Assembly: GCA_963971305.1 (NCBI GenBank)
Contig: OZ020303.1
Location: forward strand, 56,916,867-56,980,866
Direction: 5' to 3'
DNA: 64,000 nucleotides
Source: Arcuatula senhousia
Taxonomy: Eukaryota > Mollusca > Bivalvia > Mytilida > Mytilidae
The translations under genes were made by a program, and so were the position numbers. Position 1 is the stretch's first letter. The number at the start of each line of letters is the position of its first letter. This document shows, in pieces, positions 44,440-55,822 of the stretch. Below the pieces are notes generated by a model, which searched no databases, had not been told where the DNA came from, and saw nothing but the letters and a program-made list of their open reading frames with translations.

Positions 44440-46640
44440 GTCTTCTTCATGGTTTTATAGATGATAACAGTCAATTTAGACCATGGCATGTTAAAAGAAA
44501 ATAGAAGGGTCCATGGTCTTATGGTGGATAACAGCCTAAAAAGACCATGGCATGTTTTGAGAGGATAGAGGGGTTCATGGTTTTATGGTTGATAACAGTC
44601 AAATAAGACCATGGCATGTTTTGTGATGATAGAGGGTCCATGGTCTTATGACTGAAAATGGGTAAATAAGACCACGGCCTGTTATGGGAATAAGGAGGGT
44701 CCATGGTCCATGGCCTGTTATGGGGGATAGGAGAGTCCATGGCCTTATGACTGAAAATGGGAAAATAAGACCATGGCCTATTCTGGGAATTAGAATGGTC
44801 CATGGTCTGATATGGGGATAGGAGGGTCATGGTCTTATGACTTAAAACGGGTAAATAAGACCATGGCCTGTTATGGCAATAAGAATGGTTCATGGTCCAT
44901 GGCCTAATATGGGGAAGACCATGGCCTGTTATGGGAATAAGGAGGGTCTTATGGTCCATGGCCTGTTATGGGGGATAGGAGAGTCCATGGCCTTATGACT
45001 GAAAATGAGAAAATAAGACCATGGCCTGTTATGGGAATTAGAATGGTCCATGGTCTGATATGGGGATAGGAGGGTCAATGGTCTTATGACTGAAAAAGGA
45101 TAAATAAGACCATGGCCTGTTATGGGAATTAGAATGGTCCATGGCCTGATATGGGAATAGGAGGGTCCATGGTCTTATGACTGAAATTGTGTGAATATGA
45201 CCTTGGCCTGTTATTGGAATAAGAAGGGTCCACGGACCATGGCCTGTTATGGGGGATGGGAGGGTCATGGTCTTATGACTGAAAAAGGGTAAATAAGACC
45301 ATGGCCTGTTATAGGATCAAGGGAGGGTCCATGGCCTGTTACGGAGAATAGGAGGGTCCATGGTCTTATGACTGAAAATGGTAAAATAAGACCATGGCCT
45401 GTAATGGGAATTAGAATGGTCCATGGCCTGATATGGGAATAGGAGGGTCATGGTCTTATGACTGAAATTGTGTGAATAAGACCTTGGTCTGTTATTGGAA
45501 TAAGGAGGGTCCATGGACCACGGCCTGTTATGGGGGATGGGAGGGTCATGGTCTTATGACTGAAAAAGGGTAAATAAGACCATGGCCTGTTATAGGATCA
45601 AGGGAGGGTCCATGGCCTGTTTTGGGGAATAGGAGGGTCCATGGTCTTATGACTGAAAATGGTAAAATAAGACCATGGCCTGTTATGGGAATTAGAATGG
45701 TCCATGGTCTGATATGGGGATAGGAGAGTCAATGGTCTTATGACTGAAAAAGGATAAATAAGACCATGGCCTGTTATGGGTATATGAATGGTCCATGGCC
45801 TGATATGGGAATAGGAGGGTCCATGGTCTTATATATGGTCTTATGACTGAAAAAGGATAAATAAGACCATGGCCTGTTATGGGTATTAGAATGGTCCATG
45901 GCCTGATATGGGAATAGGAGGGTCCATGGTCTTATGACTGAAAATGGGAAAATAAGACCATGGCCTGTTATGGGAATTAGAATGGTCCATGGTCTGATAT
46001 GGGGATAGGAGGGTCAATGGTCTTATGACTGAAATGGTTAAATAAGACCATGGCCTGTTATGGGATCAAGACAGGGTCCATGGCCTGTTATGGGTGATAG
46101 GAAGGTCCATGGTCTTATGACTGAAATGGTTAAATAAGACCATGGCCTGCTTTGGGATCAAGACAGGGTCCATGGTCTGTTATGGGGGATAGGAGGGTCT
46201 ATGGTCTTATGACTGAAAATGGGAAATAAGACCATTGCCTGTTATGGAAATTAGGAGGGTCCATGGTCCATGACCTATTATAGCATAGGAAGGTCCATGG
46301 TCTTATAGATATAAACTGTCAGATAAGACCATGGGTTGTTATTGAGGAATAGCATGGTCCATGCATGGCCTTATGACTTAAAATGGGGGAAAAGACCATG
46401 GCCTGTTATGGGAATTAAGAGGGTCCATGGTCCAGAGCCTATTTTAGCATAGGTCCATGGTCTTATGGATATTTACTGTCATGTAAGACCATGTGTTGTT
46501 ATGGTGGAATGGGAGGGTCGGTCCTTGGTCTAATTACTGAAAATGGAAAATAAGACCATGGCCTGTTATTGGGGATAGAAGGGTCCATGGTCACTTGGAT
46601 AATAAATGTCAGTTAAAAGCAAGGGTTGTTGTGTAAGAAT
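44440..46640. repeat. Satellite-derived array, inverted right arm (variant units)
   Basis: The units are longer (about 90-100 bp) but keep the half-sites: AATAAGACCATGGCCTGTTA, TGGGAATTAGAATGGTCCAT, GGCCTGATATGGG, ATAGGAGGGTCCATGGTCTT, ATGACTGAAAA. GGTCCATGG is often doubled. Minus-strand repetitive ORFs up to 146 aa come from this array and are not genes. Confidence 0.92.
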
Positions 46641-46804
46641 AGGATGAATGTATTATAATATCATGATTTGAAATACACGTAAAAAAAGCCCTCTTTTGCC
46701 TCTTTCTTGTACTTATGTCATAAGGCAACTCTCCTGGTTGAGTATATCCTTTTTTTTGTGTGCCCAAATGCTCTTTTCTTTTGTTTTTTAACCTTCTTTT
46801 GTAA

Positions 46805-46945
46805 AATATTATCTATCTCATCCATTTTGAAATTTTCGGGGATATTTTGTTTCGGGGACCGAAACTTGTGTGCGGATACCCAATAAGACCGTGGTCTTAA
46901 GGATCATTATAGACCATTTAAATACCTCGCAAAGATCTTCCCGCC
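46805..46945 (+). promoter_or_regulatory. Second copy of the Myb promoter module
   Basis: CATTTTGAAATTTTCGGGG, GGGGACCG, dyad TAAGACC-GT-GGTCTTA (46884-46899), AAGGATC, 17 nt, TTTAAATA (46917-46924) and CCTC follow in the same order and spacing as upstream of the Myb-like gene, but on the + strand pointing towards the right TIR. No ORF starts downstream before the TIR block. It may be a promoter orphaned by inverted duplication, or a conserved subterminal element. Confidence 0.65.
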
Positions 46946-46999
46946 CACTACAAAAAAACAACCGTATGTACCTCTAACGAAAAAGAGCGTGATCGCAGT

Positions 47000-47088
47000 C
47001 GCTTATGTTGTTAGAAAGAAATCCTCAAATCATTACTCAGTTGAGGAGATCCTCAAATCATTTGAGATTTTTTTATGAAACAAAAGTT
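47000..47088. repeat. Right TIR-like block of the Harbinger
   Basis: Read inwards (minus strand): TTTTGTTTCATAAAAAAATC, TCAAATGATTTGAGG, ATCTCCTCAACTGAG. These words match the left end (TGTTTCATAAAAAAAT at about 7660, CCTCAAAT and GAGG dyads). The GCCCCAG tip is absent, and a MITE begins at 47107. Confidence 0.5.
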
Positions 47089-47106
47089 GAGGAAAAACTC
47101 AGTTGA

Positions 47107-47216
47107 GGTTTTCCATATCAGGTCTGATATCATTCCGAGACTACCATATTAGGTCGAGGCGTGAGTCGAGACCATAATATTGGTCGAGGAATGATATGGA
47201 ACCTGATATGGAAACC
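47107..47216. mobile_element. Palindromic MITE (GGTTTTCCATATCAGGT ends)
   Basis: GGTTTTCCATATCAGGTC and ACCTGATATGGAAACC form the ends, and CATTCC..GGAATG the inner arms. A half copy (GGTTTTCCATATCAGGTCCC) is at 47656-47705. It lies directly beside the Harbinger right block. Confidence 0.7.
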
Positions 47217-47753
47217 CCTGTGTCATAATCTCTTTATCACCACATTTCAACAGACAAGCAAATCTTAAAATGGTAGATTTTACTTGAGAAAATTTACTTT
47301 TTTAAAAACATGATTTCATATATTTGTTAACATTATTATTTTTTCCCAAATTTAATATTTTATTCCTTTTTAATATGGTTATTAACTATTTGAATAATCT
47401 TGAAATAATTACAGGTAATTTTTAAGGGCGGAGTTGATGACGTAATATGAGCACGCGAGGCGCCTTGATATGGATGCCATATTGCCCACTTGTGAGCACT
47501 CAAGGTCCGATGTGGATGCCATATTGCCCACTTTTTAATATGATATGAATATAAGGTTTTGGTTACATAAATGGCCTGAACAATTTCGACTGTTTCACAT
47601 GGGCAAAATCACACATATAAACGCCAAATGTTTGATAAAAATATATATGACACAGGGTTTTCCATATCAGGTCCCATATCATTCCGAGACTCCAATATAA
47701 GGTCGACCCTGTATAATAATTTATTTATGTTACAACATAACATAATTAATCGT

Positions 47754-47993
47754 TTAGGGACAAACCATTCAACTTGAAAGGGGGGCATCGTTTTTCCCCA
47801 AAATATTAAGAAAATGATTTTTGATAAAATACATTTTTTGGCAGGGTGAGAAAAAAACATCCTGAAGAAAGATTTCTGCTATATAAAATACTGCTAATAA
47901 TGAAAAAGATTATTCTGTCGGGACGACTTAAAAAAAAATCTAACCAAAACAAAAACCAAGGCAACCCCTTCAAGTTTAATGGTATGTCCCTTA
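47754..47993. mobile_element. MITE family member 3 (GGGAC ends), inverted
   Basis: TTAGGGACAAACCATTCAAC and GTATGTCCCTTA form the ends. The body is the reverse of members 1 and 2 (GATTTTTGATAAAATACATT, GAAAGATTTCTGC). The minus ORFs here are by-products. Confidence 0.75.
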
Positions 47994-48063
47994 TGATACA
48001 CACTTTGGTACGTTGTGTTTAACGGTTTCTCTTCCTTAAGAAGTTGAGTAAGTTAAAAGTAAT

Positions 48064-48272
48064 TACTGTAGTTTCATTATTATTCGTGGGGAATAAATTT
48101 TCGTGGTTTTCGTGGGTGGATTTACTCACTAAATTGTATATCCCATTAAAAGAACATTTAACATTGATATATTTGCTGCAGACTTAAAAAAATCACGAAT
48201 TGAAGAATCCTCTATAAATGATCTTTCTTAATCAAACTACGAAAATTGGTACCCACGAAACAAATAACTGTT
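48064..48272. mobile_element. MITE (TACTGTAGTTTCATT end), copy 2
   Basis: TACTGTAGTTTCATTATTAT, CGTGGTTTTCGTGG, CTACGAAAATTGGTACCCAC and GAAACAAATAACTG correspond to 41396-41603, with a longer middle. The end is degraded. Confidence 0.65.
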
Positions 48273-48490
48273 ATGTAATTGGCTGGCATGAAAATTACAC
48301 TGACATTTGTGTTATGTGCCATTCAAATTCAACTTTTCCATTGTGGTTTTTTCTCCATTAGCGCTCGTATGTGAACTGTATCGCGTAAACTTATTCCACA
48401 TCTCACTTTTTTTATTTTGTATCAATACTATTGTGAAAGGCACAAGTTTGCTATCGAAATGGTATTATATATGTCTTTGATTTCATGTAG

Positions 48491-49864
48491 CTGATGAAGG
48501 TAAATGTGGAAATCTGGATCTCTACACCAATGTCAGAAAGGACATGGCAATCAGTTGGACAGCAAACAATAACTTATCCACTGAAATGCTGGAACGAATT
48601 GCACATTTCACACCATGGCTGTTTTCAATTGCAAACGAAACATTAAGCGACATTCTTCATTTTAGTATCCAAGAAGAAGGTTACAAAGTCAATGTCAGAC
48701 TTGCTCTGAAATTCGTGAAAACGTCATTTTTACACGAGATTAACGAATTCATGGCGTCCATTCAAAGCCGAGAAGTATCTTTAGTTCTGAACGATAATGC
48801 AAACCATCAACTTGCTAAGCTTGAACTACGAAGTGGTTTTCATAATATTTCTGTAACTAAACGCTATAACAATCGATTCCCGTCGTACAAAATGTCGTTT
48901 TCTTCTGCAAATATTAACATTCCGATACGTCCGCTGTTTGCAATGTCGAAGCAAGTTAGGGTGGTGTCAAGATATGAGAATTCGTACTTAGTCATAGATT
49001 CGGTACAAGCAGTAAATATTGTTGAATCCAAGAACTATTCAGTCCCAGATATTGTAACCTACTCTTGCTTTTCTTTGTCAATCGTGTTTTTGATAATTTT
49101 CATTTTCATACAAAGACGGCGAAACCTTCTTCCATTAACATTGAAAACTTATCTCTCTCTCTTTTGCTAGCAGACATTCTATTCGTATCAGGGACAAGGG
49201 CCACAGACAACACAATGGTATGTTACATGATTGGTTGTGGCTTACATTATTTATGGCTATCAGTTTTCACATTCATTACAATTTCGGTATATTACGTTTC
49301 TTTGAGCTTGGGAAGACTCAAAGATAACAGACAAGATAGTAGTGCTTGGCTTTTTAAACAACGGGTTAAAGTAAGTGCCGTCGGTATATTTGTACCCATT
49401 CCTTTTGTCGTGACATTGGTTTGTTTGGATGTGTCGGGTCCACGAATGTGGTCGTCGGGATATCGGGAAACAGTGTGCTTCCCAGACAGGTACCCAGCTA
49501 ATCTGGTATTCTTTACTGGTCCCATTGCACTCTCTTTAGTGGTAAATCTTGCATTATTTGCAGGGTCTGTACAATTCGAATGGAGACGATACATGTTCGA
49601 AAACTCAGTCTATACAAAGAGTCAGTCATATATCTCCGAATAGTAGTTGTGTCCGGTGTTTTATGGGTTTTTGGGTTTCTTGCGTCTTTGTACAAAGAGG
49701 AATGGTTCAGTTATGTTTTCACATTTTTCTTTGCATTGCATGGATTTTTCATTTCTATCTCTGTTTTAACAACCAGCAGGATAAAGTCAAAAAGTTCATG
49801 TGGACAAAAGCAAACTCAATCTAAAGCTAAGCAGAGAACACCTTCTTCTACAACTTCAGTGTAA
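48491..49864 (+). pseudogene. 7-TM receptor (adhesion/secretin-like GPCR), frameshifted C-terminal part
   Basis: A clean acceptor (TTTCATGTAG) opens the exon. Frame 1 gives about 190 residues of extracellular sequence (ISWTANNNLS.., several N-glycosylation sequons) and TM1 (FSLSIVFLIIFIFI, then RRR). Frame 2 carries TM2 (LSLSLLLADILFV), TM3 (MIGCGLHYLWLSVFTFIT), TM4 (GIFVPIPFVVTLVCLDV) and TM5. Frame 3 carries TM6 (VVVSGVLWVFGFL) and TM7 (YVFTFFFALHGFFISIS), then a basic Ser-rich tail and stop. The GCGLHYLWL and VLWVFGFL motifs are typical of family B/adhesion receptors. Frame changes at about 49140 and 49580-49610 each equal one lost base. No upstream exons were found. A dead copy is likeliest; sequencing errors could mimic this. 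Confidence 0.8.
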
Positions 49865-50690
49865 AGTACAAATATTTGTTACAATTTCGGTATAGTACTT
49901 TAGTGTAAATTACAAAGTTTGTTTTGGTGAAGGTAAAAAGTTAACCCATTAAAGTGAGGATAGAAGGGAAACGGGATTCAAGGACGGAAAGCCATAGGTT
50001 AGAGCGCAGAAAGTGGAAATTAAAGAATCTGTCTTATCTGCCATTAAAAATTGTAAAGGTGTGTGATTTTCCGTGTTATACCTTTTAGTCAAAGAGTATG
50101 TTTCAGCGTGCCATTTTGGTATTCCTTTGGTTATAACTATTCTTGCTTAACTTTGTTTCATGGATATCTGGTAATCGCCAATTTTTTCCTGTAAAACTGT
50201 TTCGCTTTGTGAGTAAAAAAATATAGTCGTTCTTGGTTAGTTTTATTAGCTAGTGGACTGTTACATACATTTTAAATCAGACACCGTAGTGCATCAATCA
50301 TCTTTTCATACCTATTGACCGGTTTATGCGGTTATTGTTTTCGTTGTTGTTGGTCAGCATTTTTGAAAAAAAAATCCTTTAAGTACCTCTTGATCAATTC
50401 AATTGGTTGACGTAAAGTTCTTATTTATCAGTTTTATAAGTTGAATTTAAGGTAATTATTGATCAATTTTACAGGTGAGATTGAGGTTTTTATTGATAAT
50501 TTTTTTATGTTGACTAGATTCATTGGTTGATTTTGAGGTATTTATTAATCTATTTATCAGTTTAATTGGTGCTGAACCGTTTCTACCCGCGTTTTGGTAT
50601 TTGTAATTTTGATGCTGAAGTATTCATTTATCAGTTTTATTGTCTAAGTTAAGGTACTAATTGATCAGTCTGTACAAACATTCACATTCA
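49865..50690. other. Non-coding stretch after the GPCR pseudogene
   Basis: AT-rich, with no ORF of note. From about 50390 it carries the first TTGATCA(A/G)TTTTATTGGTTGA-type minisatellite units seen again after 51180. Confidence 0.45.
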
Positions 50691-51180
50691 TGAACTATAA
50701 TCCTATACCTTATTCATGCACAATGAATAATGCATTAGATTTGTTACTGGTTCATCTGTACCGTCAATAACCGGTATCTCGAGGGTTTAGCTCGTGAAGA
50801 AATCTACAGGGCGACGAAAACGCCAATTTCGCAAAAAAAAAAAAAGAGAATGGCAAAAATGGCTCGCAATTAAGTAATGAGGATGATTTCTAATGTTCAT
50901 ATTGAACTTCTTTTATTTGTCACAATATTAAAGTCTTTGGAAACAAAGAATTCGAGATCCCGATTGATTGTCGTATTAAAATTACTAAGAATAAAAACGT
51001 ATGTTGTCACAAATATTAACATATAATCAATCTACATATTCAAATAATTTTGAGCAAAAATCAAGGAAAATTGTGTAAAAAATATCATATTCAAGGTAGC
51101 CTTGTCTACAATTCGGTCTGAATGATACAAAAAATGGGAATAAAAAATATTTTGGTGGACAATATGCCTTTAAGGTACTT
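50690..51180 (+). repeat. Segmental duplication, right copy, first part
   Basis: It matches 2220-2720: GGTATCTCGAGGGTTTAGCT against GGTTTCTCGAAGTTTTAGCT, then GAGATCCCGATTGATTGTCG and GGACAATATGCCTTTAA. The copies part exactly where the minisatellite begins. A second short copy of the last 100 bp is at 51215-51350. Confidence 0.65.
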
Positions 51181-53720
51181 ATTAATTAGATTTATTGGTT
51201 GACATTGAGGTATTTGAGCAAAAATCAAGGAAAATTGTGTAAAAAATATCATATTCAAGGTACTTTCAATGTACTTCTACAATTCGATGTAAATGACACA
51301 AAAAAATTGGGATGAAATAAAAATATTTCAGTGGACACTATACTTTTAAGGTACTTATTAGTTAGATTTATTGGTTTGAGTTTGGGTATTTATTGATCAG
51401 TTTTATTTATTGATTTTGATGTATTTATTGATCAAAATAATTGGTTGACATTGAGTTATTTATTGATCAGTTTCATGGATTCACGTTAAGGTATTTATCA
51501 ATCAGTTTTATTGGTTGAAGTTGAGGTAGTAATTGATCAGATTTATTGGTTGACGTTTAGGTATTTATTGATCAGATTTATTGGTTGTCGTTAAGGTACT
51601 TATTTATCAACTTCATTGGATAAATTTAAGAGATATCTATTGATAAGTTGTATTGGCTGACGTTAAGATACAAATATTGATCAGTATTACTTGTTGACGT
51701 AAAGATATTTATAAAACAGTTGTATTGGGTGAAGTTAGTTTTATTCGTTGAAGTTATTGTACTTATTGGTCAGATATATTGGTTGACGTTTTGGTATTTA
51801 TTGATCAGTTTCATAATTTACGTTAAGGTATTTATCAATCAGTTTTATTGGTTGAAGTTATTGTACTTATTGATCAGATAAACTGGTTGACGTTAGGGTA
51901 TTTGATGATCAGTTTTATTGGTTGTCGTTTAGGTACTTATTGATCAATTTCATTAGATGAATTTGAGGTAATTATTAATCAATTGTTTTGGCAGCTGACG
52001 TTTAGATACTATAATTGGTCAGTTTATTTTTTGACTTTGAAGTATTTATTGATAAATTAATGGTCGAAGAAGCTATTTAATGATTTAAAATTTTGTTATA
52101 AATCAGTTCGTGTTGTTATACATGTGGTCAGCATTAAGCTTTAATGTGATCAGTTTATGAGGTTGTAGCATTTACTGACCAATTTATGTGATTGTGAAAG
52201 TTACTGTTTAATTGGTTATTATATTACTTTTCTAATATATGCATCGACTTTAAATAAAACTTTGATTAATTGGTGGTGCTTTTATACATAATGATCAATT
52301 CATACAATTGTGTAACTTATTGTTAAGTTTATTTTGGTTGTAAGATGTATTCATTTACTGATATTATTGTGGAACTTATAATTGGTCAGTAAATGTAGTT
52401 GTATTATGTATTGATTAATTTATGTGATTAAGAAACTCATTGTTCTGTTAACGTGGTATAAAACTTGTTGATCATTAGATGAGGTTTTGATACTTATTTA
52501 TTTGTCAATTTATGTGCTATCAGAACTTATTGATCAGTTGTTTTGGTTCGGATACTTATTGATAAGTTGTTGGGGTTTAGATACTTGTTGATGTGGTTTG
52601 GATACTTGATGTTCAGTAAATGTGGATTTAATACTTGTTGATCAGTTGATGTAGCTTTGATTCTTGTTGATCAGTGAAGATGGTATTGATACTTGTTGTT
52701 CAGTTCATGTGGTTTTGATACTTGTTGACCAGTTAATGTTGATCGATACATGTTGATCAGTTAGTGTTGATCGATACCTGTTGATCAGTAAAGATGGTTT
52801 TGATACTTGTTGCTCTGATCAGTTCATGTGGTTTTGATACCTGTTGATCAGTTCATGTTGATCGATAATTGTTGATCAGTTAAGATGGTTTTGATACTTG
52901 TTGAGCAGTTATATAGTTTTGATAATTATAGGATAATTAATTGGGTCGAGTGAATAACCAAAATATGATCACGAGTCGGTGAACGCACACAGTTTTATAC
53001 GAGTGCGCGGAACTTGTTCCGCGCACGAGTTAAATCTCAGTGCGTTCCCGCACGAGTGATCATATTTTGGTTATTCATGAGACCTAATTGATTATCGTAT
53101 TTATTACATAGATAAAATGCCGCTAATAAATAGTTTTGATTTAATTTATTTGAATGGCGTATGAATTTAGACCGCAGGAGTCATGCCGACAACGCGATAC
53201 AATTCACGACGTCATAATTGAGTTTGACCGGAAAGGACGCAAGAGTGAAAATATTTTTGTTATTTCACATTGTGAATTTACCAGATTTTATTTCACTGGG
53301 AATAATCGGTATTTCATATGCATCTATGTAATAATTGTTGATAATTGTTAATCAGTTGATGTGGTTTTGATAGTTGTTGATCAGTCGATGTGGTTTTAAT
53401 ACTTGTTCATCGGTTGATATGGTTTTGATGCTTGTTGATCAGTTGATGTACTTTTGATACTTGTTGATCAGTTTATGGGATTGTGATACTTGTTGATAAG
53501 TTGATATGGGTTGGAGATTTGTTGATCATTTGAGATGGTTTTGAAACTTTTTGAACAGTGAGATGGTTATGATACTTGTTGGTCAGTTGAGATGGTTTTG
53601 ATACTTGTTGATCAGTTAATGTTGATCGACACTTGTTGATCAGTAGGTATTGTTCTTGTGCAACTTATTGTTTAGTTTTCGTAATCGTGGAAAAAAAACT
53701 TTCTCAGTTTATAGGCATGC
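51180..53720 (+). repeat. Degenerate minisatellite (TTGATCAGTT core)
   Basis: In the first part (to about 52450) units of about 50 bp read GGTA(C/T)TTATTGATCAG and TTTATTGGTTGACGTT. In the second part units of about 31 bp read GATACTTGTTGATCAGTTGA and TGTGGTTTT. The left copy of the duplication has only a single unit-like sequence at this point (2710-2755). An unrelated 410-bp piece interrupts at about 52930-53340. Confidence 0.85.
52930..53340. mobile_element. Hairpin element inserted in the minisatellite
   Basis: AATAACCAAAATATGATCAC and GTGATCATATTTTGGTTATT are perfect inverted arms. The centre GCGCGGAAC-TTGTTCCGCGC folds back again. After the hairpin (to about 53100) 240 bp of non-satellite sequence follow, then the array resumes. 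The GC-rich core stands out in AT-rich surroundings. Superfamily unknown. Confidence 0.65.
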
Positions 53721-53779
53721 AATATTTAATTGATCATTTTCTGTGATTGTGGAAATTATTGTTCAGTCAGTGTGTACAT

Positions 53780-55120
53780 ACATACATATCCTCTCTGGGA
53801 CCTTATGGACTCACGAGGCCGAAAAACATCTTACGCTATCCCTGTCTTTCACTTGCCACGACTTCAGCCCTTTGCCGTGTCTCCCTATCAAGTTCCTTTC
53901 ATTCCTCCTCTTCTGTTCATCGCCAAGTGTTTCTAGGCCTACCAGATTCTTTTTCCCTCGGGAGGCCATGTAAGTGCTATTTTGATGTTGCTGTTGTTAT
54001 CTCTGCTCAGAACATGACCAATCCATCTCCATCTACGCACTTTGGGACAAAGATGTGGTCTCAGTGCGGTTGTAAAGGTCAGTAATGGATATTTTCTCAT
54101 GCCAATTGATCTTTAGGATTCTGCGCAGGCACTTACGATGAAATGTGTCTAGCCTTTCTTCATCCTTCTTGGTTATTCTCCAAACTTCTGCACAGTAGAC
54201 GAGTGTGGATATCACATTAGAGTTGAGGAGACGAAGTTTGGTTCTAGAGCCATATGTCGATGATTTTCATACCTTTCTTTGTTGGCAGAGGGCAGATCTT
54301 GCAAGACTAGACTTCTTGTGCTTCAGTACCGCCATATTTTTTTTCATTTTTGCCCCAAGATATAAACAGGAACCCGTGTCTCCAACCTAGATGTTTTTGA
54401 TTTTTACTTTTTTGTTGCATTTGCTGTTCATTCACATTATCATGTTTTTTTTTGCATTGATGTTCAGGCTGGTGTATTTGGATACTTCATATAGTCTATT
54501 TGTCTTTTCTTGTAGACTTGTCAATCGGCTTGATAGTAGTTCAAGGTCATCAGCATAACCAAGATCTTTAAGTCTGCTGGTGAATTTCCACCTGATGCCT
54601 CGACTTTTGTTGTTTGTGTTTCTCATTATCAAGTCGATGATAATAATGAAAAAAAAGCCTGACTTTCACATCCTTGTTTCATCCCAGTTTTCACCTCAAA
54701 CCACTCTGATGTCATCACGCTTTCTAGCACACAACATTTGCTTCCTATATATATTTTCCGGATAATATTGATGAATATCTCAGGGATGCCGTAGTGGCCC
54801 ATTATGCTCCACATTCTTCCCTCTATTACACTGTCGAAGGCTTTTATATATAAAAAAAAAACTATAAAATTTAGACATATGGGAGAATTCCATTCTTGGC
54901 ATTGTTTTAAGATCTTTCTAGGATATATACCTGTTCAGTTGTTCCGTGGCCCCTTGCAAAACGCTGATTGTTCGTACCTTAGCTGGTGTTTAACTCCATC
55001 TCTTATTCGGTCAGTTGATATTCGACAAAATATATTTGATGGTTCAGATAAAAAGGATATGCCTCTGTAATTGTCAAATACTGTTAGGTGGCCTTTCTTA
55101 GTCGATATGTAAAACTTATC
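53780..55120 (-). pseudogene. RTE-type LINE relic (reverse transcriptase, degenerate)
   Basis: Reading from 55120 down, broken frames give in order DNYRGISFLSEPSNIFCRI, RYEQSAFCKG, KAFDSVIEGRMWSIMGHYG, KTGMKQGCESQ, the RT active-site box LGYADDLELLSSRLTSLQEK and the downstream thumb/C-terminal text STLVYCAEVWRITKKDEERL, then FHRKCLRRILKINW. The 5' half (endonuclease) is missing. Several stops and frameshifts show it is dead. The box order matches the RTE-like endonuclease-RT proteins common in molluscs. It ends in the minisatellite region. Confidence 0.85.
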
Positions 55121-55822
55121 AATTAGTGTAAGTGAATTTGGAACTTATGCTCAGTTCAGAAGATTAACCAATATATGTGGTTGAAGAAGTTGTCTTTCAG
55201 ATGATATTTCGACCCTCAAGTGATGTGGTTGTGCAGTCTGTGAGGTTTTGAGAGATCAGTTTTACTAGCACGTGCATCGACTTTTTACTACTACCGGTAC
55301 TATAGAAAGGCAAATTTAGTCTAAACATTTTCTTTAAACATGTTTAACGTGAACGATTCCTTTATAATTACTTTTCTAGTAGGCTTAAACCCTATTGCTT
55401 AAAACATATTTTACTCAATGATCTGCTTGGAAGAGATAAAGCAGTTGATGTAGTAGAAAAAATATATACCGGAAATTGTAAACAGTATCAATTGACACTC
55501 TACGTGCGTAACTAGCAGTGAGTTAAGGTGATTGTAAATAAAAATGTGATTGTGGAGTTCTTCAGTAGATGAGGTTTTGACACTTTCTTGTAAGATTTTT
55601 GTGTTTGATTTGATATGATACATTTCGTACTTATTGGTCTCGTTTTGTTGGTTTTTATTGTGGTGCTCATTTATAAATTCATGTGATTCTATTTGTCATA
55701 CTTGTACATCAGCATGTATTCAAATTAAGTTAACACAGTTTTTGTTTTCGTAATTTTTAAATTATATGTTATCTTGCTGTCTTTTTAATTATTATTGATT
55801 GTATACTTCAACTTGTTATTAA

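Larger units (their letters stand above)
7574..47085. mobile_element. Candidate giant PIF/Harbinger transposon
   Basis: The left end is fixed at 7573/7574 by the paralogous sequence at 61942. A TIR-like zone with repeated TTTCATAAAA and CCTCAAAT words follows. Inside are an intact transposase and a convergent Myb/SANT-like gene, the classic two-gene Harbinger set. The best right-end partner is 47000-47085, where TGTTTCATAAAAAAAT and CCTCAAAT words occur in inverted orientation. A small palindromic MITE begins 20 bp later, so the outermost bases are not seen. CAG before the left end could be one side of a CWG-type 3-bp duplication, but its partner is missing. The interior is mostly satellite and nested elements. 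A composite of two elements is the main alternative. Confidence 0.5.

Noticed and set aside
44519..45514. Minus-strand ORFs of 65-146 aa with repeated HNRPWSY text
   Set aside because: They are direct translations of the satellite-derived array; open frames come from unit periodicity.
53730..54085. Three overlapping + strand ORFs of 68-112 aa
   Set aside because: Antisense shadows of the LINE relic's C-terminal region.
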